A stretch of DNA of 64,000 bases from JBEVOS01 sp964563395 (GTDB taxonomy: Bacteria > Pseudomonadota > Alphaproteobacteria > Caulobacterales > Aquidulcibacteraceae), in assembly GCA_964563395.1 (NCBI GenBank), contig CAZLWK010000001.1, positions 186,001-250,000 on the forward strand, read 5' to 3'. Shown one piece after another: positions 51,470 through 58,873 of this stretch (within the stretch, counting starts at the first letter, position 1; every line of letters begins with the position of its first letter). The notes under the pieces were generated by a model. That model was not told where the DNA came from, did no database searches, and saw only the letters and a program-made list of their open reading frames with translations. A program made the translations under genes and the position numbers.

Positions 51470-51840
51470 GGCCGCGCCTCGCCATCGCGCGATCGGTCGT
51501 GCTCGATCGCCTTGTCGGGATCGGCGGTGCGCCAATCGGGCCATACGCGCTGCTCGTTCTTGATCTGCTTTTCAAGGATCGCGTCGGCGATGTCGAAAGG
51601 CTCCCAGCCGGCGCGCCAAGCGCCGTCAAAGGCGAGGATGATCACATCGACCCATTCCATGATGTCGGTCGGATCGGCCTCGATCTCGGCGAGCTCCTTG
51701 CGGATGTGATCGATCACGCCCTTGGTGCGCGCGCCGGGGCCGAAGGTGCGTTCGCTGAATGCGCGTTGGCGCTCAAGATGGGCGATCAGATCGAAGCGCA
51801 CGGACGGCGAAATGCCGTTGAATGTGGAAGAGAGAGTCAC
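51466..51840 (-). CDS. dATP/dGTP diphosphohydrolase domain protein (DUF550, MazG-like)
   Basis: 124 residues. VRFDLIAHLERQRAFSERTFGPGARTKGVIDHIRKELAEIEADPTDIMEWVDVIILAFDGAWRAG fits PF04447-type phage hydrolases with ExxE...ExxD metal ligands (KELAEIEAD, EWVDVI). Would hydrolyse dNTPs to dNMPs. Overlaps both neighbours. Confidence 0.85.
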   Translation of the reverse strand: MTLSSTFNGISPSVRFDLIAHLERQRAFSERTFGPGARTKGVIDHIRKELAEIEADPTDIMEWVDVIILAFDGAWRAGWEPFDIADAILEKQIKNEQRVWPDWRTADPDKAIEHDRSRDGEARP

Positions 51841-52397
51841 GGCCGCGCCTCCCCATCACCAACAAGCATCGTCGGAGACGTTTTCGCGCGCGGCAGATCG
51901 TGGTCGCCGATGCCGCGCACATCGTAGGACATGAGCGCCAGCACGTTCCACGCCGCATGCGCGAGGTGGTGGCATCCGGTCTCTTGATCGAAGCGTTCGC
52001 CGCGCAGGAAGGCGAGGAGGTGGCGCATCGCGCAGCCGATCATTTTCGACCAGGCCATGCCCTTCTCCCAATTGCGCGCGGCATATTTCTCCGCGCCCTT
52101 GGTGAGCACCTGGCCCAGCGCCTCGATCCATTCCGGCGGAATGAGATCGAGCCGCACCTTGCCGGAATCGTGGCGAAGGCCGCCCAAGGATGCGCCAGCG
52201 GGCGCGACGGCGGCCGGCGCGAGGGCGACGCCGACGAGATGCGCGACGTTCGTCTTAGGCGCATCGCTGCGCGCCGGCGCGCCGGCCGCATCCTTGCCGG
52301 GGCGCTGATGATAGCCGGACACGAGCGCGGCGGCGATGCGCCCCAGATGCGTGGCCTCCACGCGCACCGTCAACGCCGAAAGCTGCGGCTCGGTCAC
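51837..52397 (-). CDS. dATP/dGTP diphosphohydrolase-like protein (DUF5664)
   Basis: 186 residues from GTG 52397. LRHDSGKVRLDLIPPEWIEALGQVLTKGAEKYAARNWEKGMAWSKMIGCAMRHLLAFLRGERFDQETGCHHLAHAAWNVLALMSY is the DUF5664 pattern, an all-alpha MazG relative. The frame is open upstream to the scaffold gap (DYEKIGPLKRAGL), so the true start may lie inside the gap, possibly joining the MADSYDGL fragment at 52561. Confidence 0.82.
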   Translation of the reverse strand: MTEPQLSALTVRVEATHLGRIAAALVSGYHQRPGKDAAGAPARSDAPKTNVAHLVGVALAPAAVAPAGASLGGLRHDSGKVRLDLIPPEWIEALGQVLTKGAEKYAARNWEKGMAWSKMIGCAMRHLLAFLRGERFDQETGCHHLAHAAWNVLALMSYDVRGIGDHDLPRAKTSPTMLVGDGEARP

Positions 52398-52462
52398 AAG
52401 GCCGGCGCGTTTCAGCGGGCCGATTTTCTCATAATCGGAAAGAGCGCCGGGCGCGTCCGGCG

Positions 52463-52472
52463 NNNNNNNNNN
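52463..52472. other. Scaffold gap (10 N)
   Basis: Placeholder gap inside the phage early operon. Sequence on either side is open in different minus-strand frames, which an unknown gap length could reconcile. Confidence 0.95.
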
Positions 52473-52561
52473 GTCGCGATGCGCACGAGCGCGCCAAGCG
52501 CGTCGTGCGGGATCGTCGCGAACGCCTCATAGCCGCGCAAGCCGTCATACGAATCAGCCAT
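52473..52561 (-). CDS. N-terminal fragment of a phage gene cut by the gap
   Basis: ATG 52561 overlaps the preceding stop (ATGGCTGA) and encodes MADSYDGLRGYEAFATIPHD and nine more residues before the Ns. It is either a separate small gene or the true N-terminus of the DUF5664 protein. Confidence 0.5.
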
Positions 52562-52805
52562 CGGCGAGCGCCAGAACGAGGAGGAAATAGAGCGCGGTCG
52601 CGATGAAATAGACGAGCGCCGCGGCGGTGACGGCGAGGCCCGCGAGCGCGCCGAGCGCGACGATGACCGGCGCCAGAAGAAGCGCGCTCGCGAGGATCGC
52701 CAGCGCGGCGAGCGCGCCGCGGATCGGGCGGTCGCCGCGCACGCTCTGCGCAAGCGCGGCGATGTCCGCCATATTGCGGGCCTTGAGTTTGATACGTGGG
52801 GTCAT
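52554..52805 (-). CDS. Small two-span membrane protein
   Basis: 83 residues; two hydrophobic segments LAALAILASALLLAPVIVALGAL and VTAAALVYFIATALYFLLVLAL after a basic N-terminus. Overlaps both neighbouring genes by 4-8 bp. No family recognised. Confidence 0.62.
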   Translation of the reverse strand: MTPRIKLKARNMADIAALAQSVRGDRPIRGALAALAILASALLLAPVIVALGALAGLAVTAAALVYFIATALYFLLVLALADG

Positions 52806-54151
52806 TGTCCTTCAAGCGAAGGGAGAGCGGCCTCCGCGATCGCCGTTTCAAGCGGCGTCGCGGAAAGCCCGCGCGCGGGATCGCCGCCCTCGACGGCGAT
52901 GAGCGCGCTTTTCATGCGGCGATGCGCGATCGCCGCATAATCCGGATTGAGTTCCAAAAGAATGGCGTTACGCAACGCCTTCGCGGCGACAAGGCCGGTC
53001 GTGCCGGCGCCGCCGAACGGATCGAGCACGGTGTCGCCGATGCGCGAACCCGCGAGGATACAGCGGCGCGCCATCTCCGTTGGAAAGGTGGCGAAATGCG
53101 CGTCCTTGAAGCCTTCCGTTGGGATTGTCCACACGCTGCGCGCATTGGCGCCGGGCGCGACGACGCCGAGCGCCTCGCTTTCATCCCAGCGCTGATTAAA
53201 GCCGTCCTTTCTGCGGTCGACGTGGCCGTCCATTTTGAGCGCATTGCGATTGCTGTTGGATTGGGTCCCCTTTTGTCCGACATAAGCGCTAGGGCCATCA
53301 TGTTCGCCCCGGAAACCATTGCGCATGTTCGGCGCCGCTTTGCGCGGGCGCGCATTGTGGCCGACGCCGACGCTGCGGTCGGGCGGCGCCCCTTTTTCGC
53401 GGCCCGCGCGATGAATGCTCCGATGTCCGCCGGCGCCAGTGTCCCAGCCGTCCGGCATTTTGTAGAGCGCGCGCGGGCCGCCGACCGCCTTCATGCGGCC
53501 ATTGCTTTTCTCGCCCGCGTGCGCGCGGTCGCTGCCCTCCTGACCGTCGATGTCTTGCGCGAGGCGCGCAATGGAGTTCGGCGCGAGTTCCGTGCGAATG
53601 GCGTCGCCGTCATAGAAATAGCGCGGCGCCTTGGTCAGCAGAAACACGTATTCATGCGCGGTCGTCGGGCGATCGCGAGTCGATTCGGGCATCGGATTCG
53701 GCTTGTGCCAGATGATGTCGCGGCGCAGCCACCAGCCATCGGCCTGCAGCGCGAAGGCGAGCCGCCATGGCAAGCCCAGAAGATCTTTCGCTTTGAGGCC
53801 AGAGGCTTTCACCGTGTCGAGCGGCTTGTCGCGGAATGTGCGATCGTCATCGCCGGCCGCCTTGGTGTCGGCCGCGCTGCGTCCGTTGACGCTCGATGCG
53901 TAGGCGTCGCCGTAATTGAGCCAGAGCGTGCCATCCTTGCGCAGCACGCGCCGCACGTCGCGAAACACGGCAACGAGCGCCGCGATATGGGCGTCGACGC
54001 TGGCTTCAAGGCCGATTTGGCCGGCGACGCCATAATCGCGCAGACCCCAATAGGGCGGCGAGGTGACGACGCATTGCACGCTTTCCGGCGCCAGATCAGC
54101 GAGCGCGCGGCGGCAATCGTCGACGATGATGCGAACGCGCGCGGCGCTCAT
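52802..54151 (-). CDS. Site-specific DNA methyltransferase (N4-C/N6-A, DNA methylase N4/N6 family)
   Basis: 449 residues. Catalytic TSPPYWGLRDYG near residue 30 and SAM-binding DPFGGAGTTGLVAAKALRNAILLELNPDYAAIA near residue 400, in the beta-class order. Target recognition region between includes WHKPNPMPESTRDRPTTAHEYVFLLTKAPRYFYD. Probably an orphan methylase modifying phage DNA; no restriction partner adjacent. Confidence 0.92.
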   Translation of the reverse strand: MSAARVRIIVDDCRRALADLAPESVQCVVTSPPYWGLRDYGVAGQIGLEASVDAHIAALVAVFRDVRRVLRKDGTLWLNYGDAYASSVNGRSAADTKAAGDDDRTFRDKPLDTVKASGLKAKDLLGLPWRLAFALQADGWWLRRDIIWHKPNPMPESTRDRPTTAHEYVFLLTKAPRYFYDGDAIRTELAPNSIARLAQDIDGQEGSDRAHAGEKSNGRMKAVGGPRALYKMPDGWDTGAGGHRSIHRAGREKGAPPDRSVGVGHNARPRKAAPNMRNGFRGEHDGPSAYVGQKGTQSNSNRNALKMDGHVDRRKDGFNQRWDESEALGVVAPGANARSVWTIPTEGFKDAHFATFPTEMARRCILAGSRIGDTVLDPFGGAGTTGLVAAKALRNAILLELNPDYAAIAHRRMKSALIAVEGGDPARGLSATPLETAIAEAALPSLEGQ

Positions 54152-54522
54152 GGCGTTTCGGGCGCAAAGGGGGAGTTTCGCTTCAACGCCGCGCCGATCG
54201 TGTCGCGCGCCAGCGCGGCGCGCGGATCGGCGCCATGAAGATCAATGATCGGCGCGCCGAACAGGGTCTCGCCGGAGGCCGTGAGGCTCCAAATGGGGCC
54301 CCGCTGATGATGCGCGGCTCGGCGCAGCTTCATGAGCGCATCGGGCTGGATCAGAAACACGCAAGCGCGCGGACCCTCGAACCGTGTCGGCGCGGCGGGC
54401 GCGAGAGGCGAGACCGCGATCAGGAGCGGGCGCGGCGACCGCAACAGCATGGCGCTCGCGCGCTCAATGATTTGGAAGGCGGTGACGCCCTCGGCAGGCG
54501 GCGCGGCGTTGGACGTGCTCAT
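54148..54522 (-). CDS. Hypothetical phage protein
   Basis: 124 residues, coupled by 4-bp overlaps to its neighbours: AFQIIERASAMLLRSPRPLLIAVSPL...ACVFLIQPDALMKLRRA. No recognised domain. Confidence 0.58.
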   Translation of the reverse strand: MSTSNAAPPAEGVTAFQIIERASAMLLRSPRPLLIAVSPLAPAAPTRFEGPRACVFLIQPDALMKLRRAAHHQRGPIWSLTASGETLFGAPIIDLHGADPRAALARDTIGAALKRNSPFAPETP

Positions 54523-54875
54523 CGCAGACCCCGCCGCAAGGTGCGCGCCTGGCCGGCGGCGGCGTCCTCGTCGCGGGTCGGGTCCGGCTGGATCGTCACC
54601 GGGGCGATGCGGAAGCCCTCGTCGAGCGCGGCGAGGCCGCGCTTATAGGCGCGCGACAGGAAGCCCATGACCGCGCCGGTGGTCGGCCCGATCGAGGCGA
54701 GCACGTAGAGGCCGGCGGGCGTCACCAGCGCCCAGGCCTTGAGCGGGGCGAGCGGCGACCGGGCCTTCGCGGCGGCGGTCGGGGTCGAAGAAGGCGGCAC
54801 GAAAAGGCCAAGCCAGGGAAGAGCGCCGGCCGGGCCGCGCAGGGCGGATCGGGCCGGGGGGAGAGAGGTCCGCAT
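54519..54875 (-). CDS. First gene of the minus early operon, hypothetical
   Basis: 118 residues from ATG 54875 (MRTSLPPARSALRG). A short hydrophobic segment (WALVTPAGLYVLASIGPTTGAVMGFL) suggests membrane association. Its start codon is inside the right arm of a 13-bp hairpin on the transcript, so translation may be controlled by RNA folding. Confidence 0.55.
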   Translation of the reverse strand: MRTSLPPARSALRGPAGALPWLGLFVPPSSTPTAAAKARSPLAPLKAWALVTPAGLYVLASIGPTTGAVMGFLSRAYKRGLAALDEGFRIAPVTIQPDPTRDEDAAAGQARTLRRGLR

Positions 54876-54900
54876 CGGGCTTACCGAAAGCCCGATGCGG
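54870..54900 (-). promoter_or_regulatory. 13-bp hairpin covering the first start codon of the early operon
   Basis: CCGCATCGGGCTT / AAGCCCGATGCGG is a perfect inverted repeat with a five-base loop. On the minus transcript the second arm contains the ATG of the 54519-54875 gene and the loop contains the GGTAAG-like ribosome site. It could also be a DNA operator. Confidence 0.55.
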
Positions 54901-54946
54901 TATGCTGCCCTCCCCAAGCCGGCGCGAATGCCGGTTGGTGCGCGGC

Positions 54947-54975
54947 CTCATGCGGTAAAATCCGGCGATTGTCAA
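54947..54975 (-). promoter_or_regulatory. Candidate early promoter and operator for the minus operon
   Basis: TTGACA (54970-54975, minus) is a perfect -35; 17 bases on is CATGAG, a weak -10. Between them lies CGGTAAAATCCG (54953-54964 on plus), a motif that recurs on the far side of the repressor gene at 55834. Confidence 0.45.
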
Positions 54976-55037
54976 GAGGGACGGCGCGTCCTACGCCCAA
55001 AACGATGAGCGAGGGTGGGGATCAAAGGGGGCGCGCG

Positions 55038-55757
55038 ATGGCGCCGGATTCACCGCACGACCCGCGCATGCGGCGCTTTGTGTCCCGCTTGGCCGAGCGT
55101 TTGGCCGCGGCGAAATTGTCCGCGCGCGGGGCGAGCCTCAAGGCCGGCCTCGACGAGGATTATGTGCGCAATATCGAGCGCGGCATGAACCGAAACCCCC
55201 GGCTTTGGGATGTGCTCGCGCTCGCCGAGGCGGCGGAAACCAGCCTCCTTTATCTCGCCGGCCTCTCCGATCTTCCCGGCCCCTTGCGGGAGGAGGCCGG
55301 CCGGCTCGTTCTGACCGCGCGGCTCGCGGTCGGCGTCTGGGTGGATGAGAACCGCGCCGCCGCGGGCCGGGTCGAGCTCGCGCCCTTGAGCGCGGCCGAG
55401 GAATGGGGCGCGCCGCAATTCGCCGCGCTGATGAAGGACGAATCCATGGCGCGCGCGGGCCTGCCCGCCGGCGCCTTTCTCCATTGCGTCGACGCCGCCG
55501 GGGCGGGCTATGCGCCGGCCGAGGGCGATCTCGTCACCATCAAGCGCGTGCGCCGCATCGAGCAGGCGGCCTTGGTGGAGCGCACCGCCCGGCGCATCGA
55601 GGCAGGGCCCGCGGGCCTTATCCTCGCCACATGCCCGGCCGATCCGGCCGCGCGCGAGGAGGCGCCGCTCATGGGGCCGGACGGCGCGCGCGGCGCCGAC
55701 ATCGACGGGCTGGTGATCGCCGCCCTCGTGCCCGCCGCCCTTCTCAAGGCCTCCTAG
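55038..55757 (+). CDS. CI-like repressor with HTH and S24/LexA-like domain
   Basis: 239 residues from ATG 55038 (AAAGGGGG upstream). N-terminal HTH: LAERLAAAKLSARGASLKAGLDEDYVRNIERGMNRNPRLWDVLALAEA. C-terminal S24-like part has KDESMARAGLPAGAFLHCVD and EGDLVTIKRVRRIEQ...ERTARRIE. The ESM serine is present, but the usual catalytic lysine position of the VKR-type motif reads ARR. Probably maintains lysogeny and binds the repeats on both sides of the gene. Confidence 0.85.
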   Translation: MAPDSPHDPRMRRFVSRLAERLAAAKLSARGASLKAGLDEDYVRNIERGMNRNPRLWDVLALAEAAETSLLYLAGLSDLPGPLREEAGRLVLTARLAVGVWVDENRAAAGRVELAPLSAAEEWGAPQFAALMKDESMARAGLPAGAFLHCVDAAGAGYAPAEGDLVTIKRVRRIEQAALVERTARRIEAGPAGLILATCPADPAAREEAPLMGPDGARGADIDGLVIAALVPAALLKAS

Positions 55758-55833
55758 AAACGCACCTTTTAGCGGGGCGGCCAGCCGGCGCGCGCGCCGG
55801 CGACTCGCCGCGCTTGCATGGTCCGGCAGAGAA

Positions 55834-55868
55834 TCGGTAAATCCGTCCCGGTGATTCACCGGATGTCA
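55834..55868. promoter_or_regulatory. Second operator/promoter region, downstream of the repressor
   Basis: CGGTAAATCCG (55834-55844), then perfect palindrome CCGGTGA-T-TCACCGG (55847-55861), then TGTCAA (55863-55868). The first and last parts mirror 54953-54975, so the same protein may bind both sites flanking the repressor. Confidence 0.5.
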
Positions 55869-55943
55869 ACACTAGCGCGCTACACACCACACCGCGCCGC
55901 CAAGAGCGCGAGGCCAAAAAGGCCGGTATGGATGGAGTGTAGC

Positions 55944-56216
55944 ATGTTGGAATGTACCCAGAAGGCGCGCATGCGCCGGAAGCGCCGCGCGGCGCGTCAG
56001 CATCAGCAGATGAACGAGATCGCCGCCCGCAAGGCGCGCGACGCGGCCGCGGCCCATGAGGACCGCGCCGCCTATTGGGCGGGCGAGGTGCGGCGCCTGG
56101 ACGCCGTCTTGTTCGGGGCCGTCAAGGGCTATGAGCGGGCGGCGCAGAACGCCGCCGCCGCGGCCGGCCTCGCCCGCCCGATGGACAGCCTCGCCCTGAT
56201 CGAGGCGGCGGCATGA
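55944..56216 (+). CDS. Small basic coiled-coil phage protein
   Basis: 90 residues from ATG 55944 (GGAG eight bases upstream): MLECTQKARMRRKRRAARQHQQMNEIAARKARD... Basic N-terminus and a helical middle. First gene of the rightward accessory operon after the repressor. No family recognised. Confidence 0.6.
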   Translation: MLECTQKARMRRKRRAARQHQQMNEIAARKARDAAAAHEDRAAYWAGEVRRLDAVLFGAVKGYERAAQNAAAAAGLARPMDSLALIEAAA

Positions 56217-57124
56217 GCGGAGGCTTTCGCGATCCGCGCGCGCGCGCCACGCTCGGCGACGCGATGGCGGCGGCGGGCCTTGTGCCCGCCGGCGCGGCCG
56301 AAGGGGCGCGCCACGCCCAAGGCCGCCAAGGCCAGGCGCGACCCCATCACGAGCGACCCCATCATGAACGGGCCCATCATGATCGGCCGCACCATCGCGG
56401 CGGCGGCGGGCGCCGTCCGCACAAGGGGCGCCCGGATCATCAGGCGCGCCCGGCGGCGCCCCCGCCGCGCCCCGCCGAGACCGAGGCGCAGCACGCCGCG
56501 CGCCATGTGAACGCGGCGCGGGGGCGTGAGATCGCCCGCCGGCGCGACATCCTCATCCGTGAGGCGATCGCGCGCACGCGCCAGGACCAGCACCGGCAAA
56601 AGAGCCGCCGCGCAGGCTTGGCGCCCGCCGCCGCCTTGCGCCAAGAGGCGCTCGCGCCCTTGGGCCGGCTGGTGATCTTGACCGAGACCGATCTGGCCTG
56701 CCCGCCCATGATCGCGGTGGCGCGCGCCGGGGCGCAAGCGGGCCTCGTCTGCGCCTATCTCGACAGCGATCTCTATAACGCGTTCGGCTGGTTTTTCGAG
56801 GACGAGCCCCCGCCGGCGGCGGCGGGCGAGCCGGGCGGGGCGGTCGATCTGGCCGCGTTCGGCATGGCGCTCGACGTGATCCCCCGCGAGGGCGCGTGGA
56901 GCTTCACCGCGCGCCGGATCGGGCCGCCGGCGCCGCGCCTCGCCGGACTTTGGTCGCGCCTCCCCTTCGGCCTATCCATCCTGCATCGGCGCTTCAAGAG
57001 CGACATCGAGGCGGGGCGCGCGGCCGAGCCGGACGCCAAGGAGAAAGCCGCGCTCGCGGCGCAAAAGCCAAGCGCGGCCGTCGCCGGCGCGCCGGAGAAT
57101 GGGGGCGCGCCATGCGCTTCCTGA
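56213..57124 (+). CDS. Hypothetical phage protein with His-rich repeats
   Basis: 303 residues. Residues ~44-62 are a PHHER/AHHDR-type repeat, encoded by near-identical 15-base DNA repeats, followed by a Pro/Arg-rich stretch. The C-half is a mixed globular domain (GRLVILTETDLACPPMIAVARAGAQAGLVCAYLDSDLYNAFGWFF). Overlaps the next gene by 13 bp. The His cluster suggests metal binding; function unknown. Confidence 0.62.
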   Translation: MSGGFRDPRARATLGDAMAAAGLVPAGAAEGARHAQGRQGQARPHHERPHHERAHHDRPHHRGGGGRRPHKGRPDHQARPAAPPPRPAETEAQHAARHVNAARGREIARRRDILIREAIARTRQDQHRQKSRRAGLAPAAALRQEALAPLGRLVILTETDLACPPMIAVARAGAQAGLVCAYLDSDLYNAFGWFFEDEPPPAAAGEPGGAVDLAAFGMALDVIPREGAWSFTARRIGPPAPRLAGLWSRLPFGLSILHRRFKSDIEAGRAAEPDAKEKAALAAQKPSAAVAGAPENGGAPCAS

Positions 57125-57420
57125 ACCGGCTCTTATTCTTCGCCTTCGGCGCGCTCGCCGTGTGGGGCGCGGTGGAGACGTTTGCCGCCGGCCAAAACGA
57201 GGCGGCGCTGGCGTGGGGTCTCGGCGCGGCCATCGCCGCGGGCGCGATCCTGTCGGAAATGGCGCTCGATCAGCGCCGGCGCGAGATCGCGGACATGGCG
57301 CAGGCGATCCTCGCCCAGCGCAAAGCCATCGCCGCCATGGCGCGCGATCTGATCGAGGCGAGCGACGTGGTCACGCGCGTCGCGCGCGCCGCGCAGGACA
57401 TTGAAGGGGCCCTGTCATGA
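57112..57420 (+). CDS. Small membrane protein
   Basis: 102 residues from ATG 57112. Two N-terminal hydrophobic segments (FLNRLLFFAFGALAVWGAVETFAAG, AALAWGLGAAIAAGAILSEMAL) precede a helical coil. Sits in the accessory operon before the DUF6197 pair. Not recognised. Confidence 0.6.
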   Translation: MRFLNRLLFFAFGALAVWGAVETFAAGQNEAALAWGLGAAIAAGAILSEMALDQRRREIADMAQAILAQRKAIAAMARDLIEASDVVTRVARAAQDIEGALS

Positions 57421-57445
57421 GGGCCGCACGGCAAGGGGGCGCACC

Positions 57446-57841
57446 ATGATCGACGTGTTTCTCGAAAGCCAACACGCGCGCGCCGATTTGCGCGTGGCGC
57501 GCGACCTGATCGCGCGACACGGCTGGACGCGGAGGCAATTGGTCAAGCGCGGCGCCGGGGGCCGGGCCGTGGCCTTTTGCGCGATCGGCGCGGTGAGCGA
57601 GGCGGCGCGCGCGAACGGCGGCGGGCGCCGTTTCCATAGACTCAAAGCGTCGTATCATCATCTCGATGAAGCGCTGCCCGCCTGGGCGCGCTGGGTGACG
57701 CGCAGGCTCAAGCCGGGCGCGGACGAGGCCGGCCGCATCATCGCCTATAACGACCTCCCCTTCATGACGCGCGGCGCCGTGCTGCGCTGGTTCGACCGCG
57801 CCATCGCGCGGGCGGACGGCGGTGAAACCAAAGCGCGCTAA
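57446..57841 (+). CDS. DUF6197-like protein, copy 1
   Basis: 131 residues. LRVARDLIARHGWTRRQLVKRGAGGRAVAFCAIGAVSEAA and a C-terminal YNDLP...AVLRWFDRAIARA match the DUF6197 layout (GW....C..GA....WND..L...FD.AI). A paralogue follows at 57874. Its stop codon TAA sits in the loop of a GCGCGC / GCGCGC hairpin. Confidence 0.7.
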   Translation: MIDVFLESQHARADLRVARDLIARHGWTRRQLVKRGAGGRAVAFCAIGAVSEAARANGGGRRFHRLKASYHHLDEALPAWARWVTRRLKPGADEAGRIIAYNDLPFMTRGAVLRWFDRAIARADGGETKAR

Positions 57842-57867
57842 AGCGCGCCTCTCTTCCCCTTCGGGGT
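57833..57867 (+). repeat. Stop-codon hairpin and CCCCTTCGGGG motif, copy 1
   Basis: GCGCGC-TAAA-GCGCGC (57833-57848) then CTCTTCCCCTTCGGGG (57851-57866). The same pair occurs at 58237-58270 after the next gene, and the second part at 19897-19912 in the left module. Confidence 0.6.
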
Positions 57868-57873
57868 TTCGAT

Positions 57874-58245
57874 ATGGAAAGAGACATTCTCATTTTGGCG
57901 CGCGAGCTCATCCTGTTGGGATGGACGCAGGGCGCCAGCGCGCGCGACAAGGCGGGCGAGCGTGTGCATTGGGCGAGCGACCGAGCGGCGCAATTTTGCT
58001 TGCGGGGCGCGATCACGCGGGCGGCCGCGCTCGTGCTCAGTGACGGCGGCGTCGCCTTGATGCATGTGAAACAGCCTCCAAACCTCATTATTCGGGTTTT
58101 GGCTTTGCTCCATGCAAGTATCGGCCTGTCATCGTCACAGTCGCTTTCGGCGTGGAACGATGATCCAAGGCGCGTCAAATCCGATGTTCTCATCGCGCTC
58201 GATCGCGCGATCGCGCATTGCGCGGCGGACGCGCCGGCGCGCTAA
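57874..58245 (+). CDS. DUF6197-like protein, copy 2
   Basis: 123 residues. MERDILILARELILLGWTQGASARDKAGERVHWASDRAAQFCLRGAITRAA...SLSAWNDDPRRVKSDVLIALDRAIAHCA matches DUF6197 better than its upstream paralogue. Tandem copies point to duplication followed by divergence. Confidence 0.75.
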   Translation: MERDILILARELILLGWTQGASARDKAGERVHWASDRAAQFCLRGAITRAAALVLSDGGVALMHVKQPPNLIIRVLALLHASIGLSSSQSLSAWNDDPRRVKSDVLIALDRAIAHCAADAPAR

Positions 58246-58270
58246 AGCGCGCCCTCTCTCCCCTTTCGGG
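58237..58270 (+). repeat. Stop-codon hairpin and CCCTTTCGGG motif, copy 2
   Basis: GCGCGC-TAAA-GCGCGC with the TAA stop in the loop, then CTCTCTCCCCTTTCGGG. Repeats the structure at 57833-57867 and precedes the gene at 58279. Confidence 0.6.
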
Positions 58271-58278
58271 ATTGCATC

Positions 58279-58587
58279 ATGTCGGAAACCGACACCGCCA
58301 TCGCGGCGGAAAGCACGCTTCATCTGCTCACCGCCGCGATCGGCGAGACCATCGAGGAGACCGCCCGCTTTTGCGGCGTCACGCGCGCGGCGGCGATCTG
58401 CGCCATGAGCGGGGCGCTGGCGGCCTTCGCCGGCGAGATCGACCGGGCCGCCGCTGGCGATTTCTTCAACGCGCTTGGATTGCGCCTGGCGCATGGCGAG
58501 GAATGCGCCGAGCTCAACTCGCGGCGCGTCACGCGCACCGCGGGCGCTTTGATCGCCATCGACAAGAAACGGGCCCGCGAAGGATGA
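58279..58587 (+). CDS. Hypothetical phage protein
   Basis: 102 residues, helical (STLHLLTAAIGETIEETARFCGVTRAAAICAMSGALAAFAGEID). Overlaps the excisionase-like gene by ATGA. Not recognised. Confidence 0.6.
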   Translation: MSETDTAIAAESTLHLLTAAIGETIEETARFCGVTRAAAICAMSGALAAFAGEIDRAAAGDFFNALGLRLAHGEECAELNSRRVTRTAGALIAIDKKRAREG

Positions 58588-58871
58588 GCGCGGCGCCCCA
58601 CCACGATCCGGGGGCCGGCGCGGCGCACGCGCCGAGCCCTTGGATGATCACGCGGGAGGCCGCCGCCTATGTGCGGTGTTCGCCCCGCACCTTGGAGGGC
58701 CTGCGCCGCACCGGCGGCGGGCCCGCCTATCATCGTCAAGGCGCGCGGCTGGTGCTCTATCACCGCGATGATCTCGACGCCTGGCGCGGCCAAGGCCGGG
58801 CCAGGAACACGACCGAGGAACGGTTGAGCGGCGTGCCGCTGGCCGGCCTCCCCCCCCCCGATATGGGATAG
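58584..58871 (+). CDS. Excisionase/AlpA-like helix-turn-helix protein
   Basis: 95 residues. WMITREAAAYVRCSPRTLEGLRRTGGGPAYHRQGARLVLYHRDDLDAWRGQGR is a MerR-like winged helix of the DNA-binding excisionase/AlpA group. Located one gene from attR, with the integrase on the other side of attP, so it is the best candidate for Xis; a plain transcription factor is the alternative. Confidence 0.78.
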   Translation: MSAAPHHDPGAGAAHAPSPWMITREAAAYVRCSPRTLEGLRRTGGGPAYHRQGARLVLYHRDDLDAWRGQGRARNTTEERLSGVPLAGLPPPDMG

Positions 58872-58873
58872 TC

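Noticed and set aside
50954..52397. 2-aminoadenine (Z) genome phage based on MazG-like genes
   Set aside because: No PurZ-like adenylosuccinate synthase or dedicated polymerase is encoded; the hydrolases alone do not support it.
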